DNA of 64,000 bases from Clarireedia homoeocarpa. Taxonomy: Eukaryota; Ascomycota; Leotiomycetes; Helotiales; Rutstroemiaceae. This document shows positions 57,674 through 64,000 of the stretch, one piece after another; the stretch's first letter is position 1; the number at the start of each line of letters is the position of its first letter. The notes below the pieces were generated by a model, which was given only the letters and a program-made list of their open reading frames with translations, did no database searches and had not been told where the DNA came from. The translations under genes and the position numbers were made by a program. The DNA lies in contig LNKV01000007.1 of assembly GCA_001465935.1 (NCBI GenBank), positions 1,322,637-1,386,636 on the forward strand, given 5' to 3'.

Positions 57674-59055
57674 ACTCAGGCGGATATGAAACGTTCTTCT
57701 GCACCAACACCGTCTGTTCTTCCACCCTTTCTACTGGAGCTATCAAACTATGACTGGAGTTCGTATCACTAACTTCCACTTCTGCCGGCTTTTTGAAGTC
57801 TTCTTTTAGTTCCTGCACCGCTCCTTTCCAATATCCGATCTCCGTATCCATCCGAGTCCTCCTCTTAAATGCAATCGTCCGGATCTCTACTAGCCAGACG
57901 ATAATCCAATATTGGTTGTAGACTAGGGCACATATGACTGCAACCCATGAACTGCCGAGGAAGGCACTACCGGGCGAGGCTCCAACACCGAGCGCGGGCT
58001 CGATTTGAGCTACGACGTTTTTGACCATGATGCTGACGGCAGTAAGGTTGAGGGTGATGATAAGAGTGAAGTTCATTCCGAAAAAAGAGAAAATAAAAGC
58101 ACAGTAGCCGATGCGAGCTGTGGGTTTAAAGATATATATCAGTGATAATATCATAGTCGCACCGGATCCAATCAATGCAACGCCGTACAGAACTAGAATG
58201 GCGATAGTGCCGATGTTCAGCAGACTAGCTGTATTTGGGACAGCAGTCGAAGTAAGGCCAAGGAGTGGAACTGTGAGAGTCGTATTAACGATACGGAAGG
58301 TTGATGGTGTTGCGGCTGTGAGCTTTGTCAAGTCTGTGAATGTATTAGCTAGTAGGCTCTATCTCATACTATGGTGCACGGGAGAAGTGCAAGAACTTAC
58401 CACTCAAGGCATCTGAGTAATTCGAACAACTGGTAATACTCCACTTGGAATCTGTATATATACTTCCCCTACAAATCCTCATAACATGCAAGCTATAGAA
58501 ATCGGCCAACCCCACGGCATCCGTAACATTGGTTATCATTTGATTCTCGATATCGTTCAACCCATTACTATCACCGACTTTGATCTTATCAATGATTTCT
58601 CGAATCGCCGAGAAGATCCCTCCAAATAATGCAGTCGCAAATTCAGAAGCCGTATCCCTTTTGGTGATATCTGGTTGCGAATTACGAGACGTCAAGGATG
58701 ATATGTCAATCGTGCTTGTAGTGTTCGCCGTCGTAGCATTGACGGGTGCAAACTCAACAAGATTTTGGGCGAGATTTTGTGTTTTTAACTGTTTAAGGTC
58801 AGGACAGGGCTTCACAGAGTGGTGAGTTAGTAACATACTCTCATGAAATAGTAGTCTCCTAGAACTCCATCATTCGATCCCGAAAATATGGTGATTCCAC
58901 CCAAGAGGAATGCAACAAGAGACGCTAAGTAGAAGTGATTTGCAGCCACGTCTCGAAATAGCAATAGCCGAAGCTACACTTTTCTTCAAACAGGTCCATT
59001 CTACAAACATCCTTAATCAGACATAGAGGCATTTCTTGTCTATTCGTGAAGACAT
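57630..59055 (-). CDS. SUR7/PalI-like membrane protein, C-terminus altered by a MITE
   Basis: Minus-strand exons 58973-58839, 58788-58401 and 58333-57630 join in phase. A first exon at 59055-59023 (MSSRIDKKCLY) is possible but uncertain, giving 419 aa. The first membrane segment follows ANHFYLASLVAFLLGG. An outside loop carries LADFYSLHVMRICRG and a later Cys, the usual SUR7-family feature. Three further membrane segments and a cytosolic tail follow. SUR7/PalI proteins act in eisosomes, wall integrity and pH sensing. The tail runs from PPEYYA into the hAT MITE, taking ten foreign residues (QCWATGGIYPG-type ending) before a TAA inside the element. The original ending survives on the other side. 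Confidence 0.75.
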
Positions 59056-60256
59056 GTAGAGTTCAGAACTTTCTATCCGCTTCATGCGGTATACAACGTA
59101 GGAAATTAAGAATGCCTGATGCGATTGCCTGAAGCGAATACTATACGAGCACGAGCGTTTCTTGTGCAAGCGCAACCTCAGCCACTAATATGATGCAGGT
59201 ACATAACAATACATATGGAGTATCCTTGCTCTACTTCTTTTTATTGTGAAGCTATGAATATGACGATTGTTCCATGAGCACTTGCGATACGAAAATATTT
59301 TGAAGGAAGGTGGAGTTTAATCATCAAATTTGCTCATAAATAGCAAATCTTCGAAACAATGGAACACTTGCTCCTGAGAGGAGCTGATGTGACGACCATC
59401 ATACGGGAGGACCATCTGATAACAGCTGCACAACTCAAGCCGGCGATGTTATCTCAAATGTCTTACTCGGCGATGATTAGAAGCCGAACAGAAATCTTGA
59501 ACTCTGAGATATTGCCATATCAAACTGACATTCCCGCAGAAGAGAAGCAAACCCCGAAATATCGGACCCCTCATCTCGTACCATATCATCGCAACTGGTC
59601 TCCTTCCCCGGAAACAGACATCGTTTTATCTCGACGAAGTAGTCCCTTTCAAATCTCACGATCCAATTACCAGATCCGCTCTAAACAATCGCTTCAAATC
59701 TCTTCAAACCAATCATCACAACCGTTGCGGTCGTCCCTATCCTCATCCCTATCATCTTCCGCTTCGACGCCGAAGTTACCGGTACACAGTCATGTTTCAA
59801 GCCCCTCTGCCCCTCCACGATAATCCAATCCCCTCCCATCTTACACGCACTTCGTCCCACATCGGGAAATGTAAATCCCAGTACATTTTTTTTCATTTTT
59901 GCTGTATTTGGATGCAGAAAAGCTGCTGAGTATACAAAATGATACAGCATAGAAAAAACCCTTGATTCTCGTGTCATGTATAAAGGGTCCTCTGAGGGTA
60001 GCTCAATTCCATCGAGAACGTTCGCTCGATGTTGATTTTCTGAATGAATTGCTTCTCATTTTCCAAGAGATTATCCTGTGTTTACTTCTGTTTGTAATTC
60101 GCGGCTCAAAGACACAGTAAGCCGCAGTGTGGCGATCGTCGTGAGTAATCTACATGAAGATTACTGTGCATTATCGAGTCAGCTCTATTATAAAACCTGC
60201 CTATATCGCATGGACGGAGCCTTCTACAGATTCGGGATTCATTTAGACAAACGAAC
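59056..60256. other. Gene-poor region, 59.1-60.3 kb
   Basis: 1.2 kb without a supported gene. A Ser-rich 154-codon plus-strand frame from the ATG at 59359 has no recognisable domain. Another plus-strand frame near 59690-59760 has a hydrophobic stretch (TIITTVAVVPILIPIIF), so an unmodelled membrane-protein gene is possible. Confidence 0.35.
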
Positions 60257-60711
60257 ATGACTTACAATATGAAACAAGCTGCTTCTTCTGCACCAAGCCT
60301 CCTCCATGGTAATACACCCCTTCCCCGGATTATTGACCCCCCACACCACTAATCCTTCCCACATATACAGGCATTCGAGAGACCATGCTTTCTATCCCTA
60401 ACCTCCTTCGTCCTGTTCTTATCATATCTTCGCTGTTCTTCACAATTTGCGTTCTACTTTGCGGCGCCGCTTCTATCTTCATCTCCGTCAGAGACAAGTT
60501 CGACAGCATAGCAACGGTGAATACGGCGCAGAAAACGGGAAAGGAGAAGAAGCAAGAGCCGAAGGGAGAGACAGGAAGGAAGTCAGGGTTAGGAAGTAGC
60601 CTGCGGGTACTCAAAACACTGTTCGACATTGGTGGAACGATGGGGTATCTGATTTTTGTGGCGCTAAGTATTGGCAGGGTGGTAAATGCGGTGCTAGAGG
60701 GATTTTGGTAA
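60257..60711 (+). CDS. Small two-pass membrane protein, hypothetical
   Basis: Two exons (60257-60308, 60371-60711) with a 62-nt GT-AG intron (CACTAATCC branch region, CAG acceptor) encode 130 aa. Two hydrophobic segments are visible: LLRPVLIISSLFFTICVLLCGAASIFI near the N-terminus and a weaker GGTMGYLIFVALSIG near the C-terminus, with a Lys/Glu-rich loop between them. I recognise no family. The intron and conserved phase make it more likely real than its neighbours. Confidence 0.45.
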
Positions 60712-61118
60712 GGAAGTATGGGTTGCGTTGAGGCGGGGTAGGACGGGGGTTGGCAATGGGAGAATGGATAAATACGCCGTGATTATGATGTTCGAATGGG
60801 GCAAGATCTGTGTTGATACGGGGACATTCACGGGCAAGGGTATTCAGGAGCGAAGGATGGCAAGATGGGTTCAGAGAAGCGCTCCAATGCGTGGGAAAGA
60901 ATGGTTGCGGCTGAAAGGATGGATAATATGGGGAGGAACAGGATATGGGTACACATCGACGAATGCCCAAATGAGCCAAGATATTGCGGCAAGAATCAAA
61001 TATATACACTATAAAATAAGATACTACGAAGAATGCTCAACGCCCTCAAATTAATTGCCTTTGTACCACTCTCACCAATGAGAAACTCCCCTTCTTACAA
61101 TTCAACTACTCGGGTTAC
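60712..61118. other. Convergent intergenic region, 60.7-61.1 kb
   Basis: About 400 bp between the small membrane protein (plus) and pectin lyase (minus). I see nothing in it. Confidence 0.5.
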
Positions 61119-62439
61119 TTAGTAAGTGATAGTTCCGTAACCAGCAACCTTTGGAACAGTGGAAGCAACGGAGGAATAGGCGGCAGCACTGGCAATGTTC
61201 TTTCCGCTGAAGTCAGAGAAGAAAGAGGTAGTGCTGGAGCTGAAGGCGCCTGAACTTCCGAAGCCATTAAGCTGGCAGGTACGTCCAAGGTAGTTTTGGC
61301 AAGCAGCGTTGGCAGAGGTAGAGGGGGCGGTGAAGAGTGAACCAGTCATGGCAGAGCCAGGGTCGAGGATGGCGGGGACGTTCTGGAAAACGTTACCTTC
61401 AGCGAGGACGTATCCCCCCTGGGTGATCTCGAAAGCGTGTCCACCGTTATCGTACCAGTAGTTGTTGACGGCGTGGAGGAGAGTGTTACCCTCAACCTTG
61501 GGGGAACGTCCGCTGGTGTGGTAGATGTAGTTACCCTTCATGGTGACGAGATCGTTGGATCCATCAAGGTAGATACCCCAGTAATGGTACCCGTTGCAAG
61601 TAGCGGAGTAGTCGGAGACACCGTTGATGTAGTTGTTGGAGAGGGTAACACGGCCGGAAGATTGGGTACCGAGAACGATGTGTTGACGACCAATGTGGTA
61701 AGTCTGTAAAGGGGGTAAATTAGTTGAGATGGCGAAGGAAGGGTATTTCTATGACTTACAGTAACGTGGTCAATCCAAACCATGTCGCAGTTGTTCAGGG
61801 TGATGGCATCTCCACCCCAGACGTATTTAGGGTTGATCTCCTCAATCTTGATGTTTTGGATGATGATGTTGTTTGCGCCGGAGACGATACGAAGACCCTT
61901 TCCTCTAATGACACCGGAGGAACCCTCACCGATCAAAGTCTTGTGGGACGCAATGCTGATACCGAGAATACCAGCGTTGTCACTATTTGATGTCAGAGGA
62001 CGAGGTTTGTGTTGGACATTGGGAATCGTACTATTTGACAGTAGCCTTTGGAGCATTAGGCTGGTAGTTCTTACACCATCCATTTGCGCCATCGATAGCA
62101 AGTTGGCAGTTGGATGCAGTACCCCATGGAGCACAACCAGTGGCGGTGGTGGTACCCTCAGTTCCGGTGAAGTCGAATCTATACAGTTTTTAGGATCCAA
62201 GCGGGAGCGATTAATTTTCGTGGCTCTACATACGTTTTTGTAAGGACAATGACACGAGGAGAGCTATCACCCAAGTACTGGACGAGCTGAGCGGTAGTAG
62301 ATGGGTAGACAGGAGTTGCAGAGCCACCACCAGTGACGCCCTTAGCAAAACCCTCAGCTGCACCGTTGACGGCAACAGCAGCAGAAACGGTGCTGGCGCA
62401 AGCGACAAGTGCTGCGCTGAAAAGAGCGAACGATTTCAT
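61119..62439 (-). CDS. Pectin lyase, polysaccharide lyase family 1
   Basis: Four minus-strand exons (62439-62234, 62178-62032, 61982-61760, 61703-61119) join in phase to 386 aa. A signal peptide (MKSFALFSAALVACASTVSA) precedes the mature start AEGFAKGVTGGGSATPVYP. PL1 blocks include FDFTGTEGTTT, GKGLRIVSGANNIIIQNI, the WIDHVT motif, SDYSATCNGYHYWGIYLDG, and HTSGRSPK with the catalytic Arg. The aromatic-rich groove and missing calcium-site acids fit pectin lyase rather than pectate lyase. The enzyme cleaves methyl-esterified pectin by beta-elimination outside the cell, a plant-wall-degrading role. Confidence 0.92.
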
Positions 62440-64000
62440 GTTGAGAACCAAAAGACAAAAGATTGAACGATGAATGTAGATGAATGGAAAATAAAGATAT
62501 GCCAAAAATGGACTGCACCTACAGTTTATTTAACTGTGCGAATGACAGGAGTCACTCTCACCTACCTTCTTAGAAGCCCCTTCCTCAATTTAGAATATAG
62601 TAACCAAGAAATCTCGGTGGATACAACTTCACAGAAGGGACTGACATAACGTTGAGCCGACCAAATGGCTTCGGCCACTTGCCGATGCGATGGAAGAGAT
62701 TGAAACGGAGAGATGTGCAAGTGTAGGAAAAGGTTCCACAATCCACTTGTGGATCGACATTTAACCCACAGCCGCGTCAATGGGAAAACAAAATGGGGGC
62801 TCGTGATAGTAGGCAACATAAGATGCGCTCCGCTTTGTTCTTGGCGTTTCCAACGAATGTTCTTCAAATTTGCATAAATTCATTACTTTCCACCAACCGC
62901 CGTTGATGAAGTCAACAATTGTGGAGTCGCCCTACGGTGATGGTGACCAGCCAAGATGTAATCTCCGTTGCTGACTTTGGGACGTTCCATCTATCAACAC
63001 ACTGCATGCATGATGGATCTTGTGCTCCATTGGCAAGAGATCTGGGCCCATAGAGTAAGGACGGGGGAGCGACGTTGGAACTGCTTGGTGCCAAGACTGC
63101 AACAAGGTTATTTCTATTTCCGCTTCCACCGGAACTTATTATATGTAGGGCTGGATATAGTCGTCGGCAGTTGAAATAAGGAATTTCTTGAATATCTCTT
63201 GTCAGTTGACTACTTCTGACAATATGATTATTTGTTGCCGAGCCGCTGGGGATCCGGATTGATGGAAAAAAAGATCTTTGCACTTCGAGATACCTAGCAC
63301 TCCAAGGCTTCAAGGATCGTTTTAACCCTCGGGATGTCGGCCATACTTAGGAAAGCTCGATATTTCATCGCATAAGGGTGCGGAACCAAAATCTTAAGCA
63401 GCCGCTCGAACTCCCATAAGCCCAGTGAGTTTCTCGGAATGGCCAAATCAAGTTCCACCAGGGTTTTCGAAACCCGAAAGTCGTAGAATTTAGAAATGAC
63501 TTTCCCATGGGAGTCAATGAATTCTATCCAATCTTTCATGCCCATCTATGGCAGGGAAAGTTCGGGCGGTCTCAAGAACATACAAGGCGATCTTGCATCG
63601 GCATAAGCTGTTTCGAATTGTTTCCCGTTCGTCTTTGATTCCGTCTGTCTCCGTTTCCCGTTTGTCTTTCTTTCCGTCTGTCTTTCCGTCTGTCTTTGAT
63701 CTTTTCGAGATGTTCAGAAGCGAAAAGGTGGTCTGCAAAATTCAAGGGGGGTGTGGCTGAGGAAAGTGGCTCAATCGGTTTTAATCTATTAGAACCAGCT
63801 AACCGTCGGTTACGACCAGTATTCCAATGATCTTATCATGTGAACTGTTTACTATCATGTGATCTTACTATCAAAAGTGTTAGTAAATGGTTTTTTAAAA
63901 AGGATAAATACCTACTTATATCTATATTATTTTTCGATTTTCGATTTTCGATTTTCCGAATGACGCTCCGCTGGCTCTCCGAGGGCCACTGCCGTGGAGG
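62440..64000. other. Right end of window: pectin lyase promoter and unassigned DNA
   Basis: A TTAAATAAA element on the minus strand near 62524-62532 lies about 90 bp upstream of the pectin lyase ATG. Beyond it I see no supported gene. A minus frame of 83 codons at 63294-63545 (IEFIDSHGKVISKFYDFRVS...) might be a gene remnant. A TCCGTCTGTCTT-type microsatellite lies near 63640-63697 and a CGATTTT repeat near 63928-63957. Confidence 0.45.
63928..63957. repeat. CGATTTT heptanucleotide repeat
   Basis: About four units of CGATTTT occur in tandem close to the window end. Confidence 0.75.

Noticed and set aside
1..64000. tRNA, rRNA, CRISPR arrays or bacterial-type operons
   Set aside because: I looked for tRNA B-box-like sequences, rRNA blocks and regularly spaced direct repeats and found none that held up. 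The introns and gene families show eukaryotic DNA.

Overview
This window is nuclear DNA from a filamentous ascomycete. The coding regions are split by many short introns (about 47-80 nt) with GTAAGT-like donors, CTAAC/CTGAC-like branch sites and CAG/TAG acceptors. The recognisable proteins are fungal: Sae2/Ctp1, Cdc50, Mag2, Ubp3, Erg4, Spt16, Cef1, Gpi3, Dbp6, a GH17 glucanase, a GH76 (Dfg5-type) protein and a pectin lyase. The pectin lyase, the esterase relics and the general style suggest a plant-associated Leotiomycete (for example the Sclerotiniaceae or a relative). That placement is inference.

Layout. 0.2-7.9 kb: a secreted metallo-beta-lactamase-fold protein, Sae2/Ctp1, the flippase subunit Cdc50 and a small secreted protein (minus strand). 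9.7-15.8 kb: a head-to-head pair, the RING protein Mag2/RNF10 (minus) and the deubiquitinase Ubp3/USP10 (plus). 16.4-18.7 kb: two decayed, N-terminally truncated esterase relics facing away from each other. 19.5-25.2 kb: Erg4 and Spt16. 25.2-28 kb: a long low-complexity intergenic region. 28.0-32.9 kb: two tandem cell-wall genes, a GPI-type GH17 glucanase and a GH76 Dfg5/Dcw1-type protein. 33.2-34.7 kb: a Tc1/mariner-like transposon with perfect 48-bp ends and two in-frame stops. 35.1-40.6 kb: two paralogous single-pass membrane proteins with paired HxxHC motifs (UstYa-like), a tiny secreted peptide with a KR site between them, and an MFS transporter. 42.1-56.4 kb: Cef1, a hexokinase-family protein with an 18-nt microexon, a GNAT acetyltransferase, a heme-thiolate peroxidase, Gpi3/PIG-A and the DEAD-box helicase Dbp6. 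57.0-59.1 kb: a SUR7/PalI-like membrane protein whose 3' coding end is interrupted by a 629-bp hAT-type MITE with an 8-bp target duplication. 60.2-62.4 kb: a small two-segment membrane protein and a pectin lyase. The final 1.5 kb shows no clear gene.

Most genes are ordinary housekeeping loci. Four regions are the most unusual. (1) The 35-40.6 kb group combines the part types of a fungal ribosomal-peptide (dikaritin-like) cluster: a Kex2-site secreted peptide, two UstYa-like proteins and an exporter-type MFS. (2) The Mag2/Ubp3 pair places a 40S-ribosome ubiquitin ligase and its opposing deubiquitinase on one shared promoter region. (3) The MITE end has been captured as a new C-terminus of the SUR7-like protein. 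(4) The two esterase relics are consistent with one deletion that removed both 5' halves and a shared promoter.
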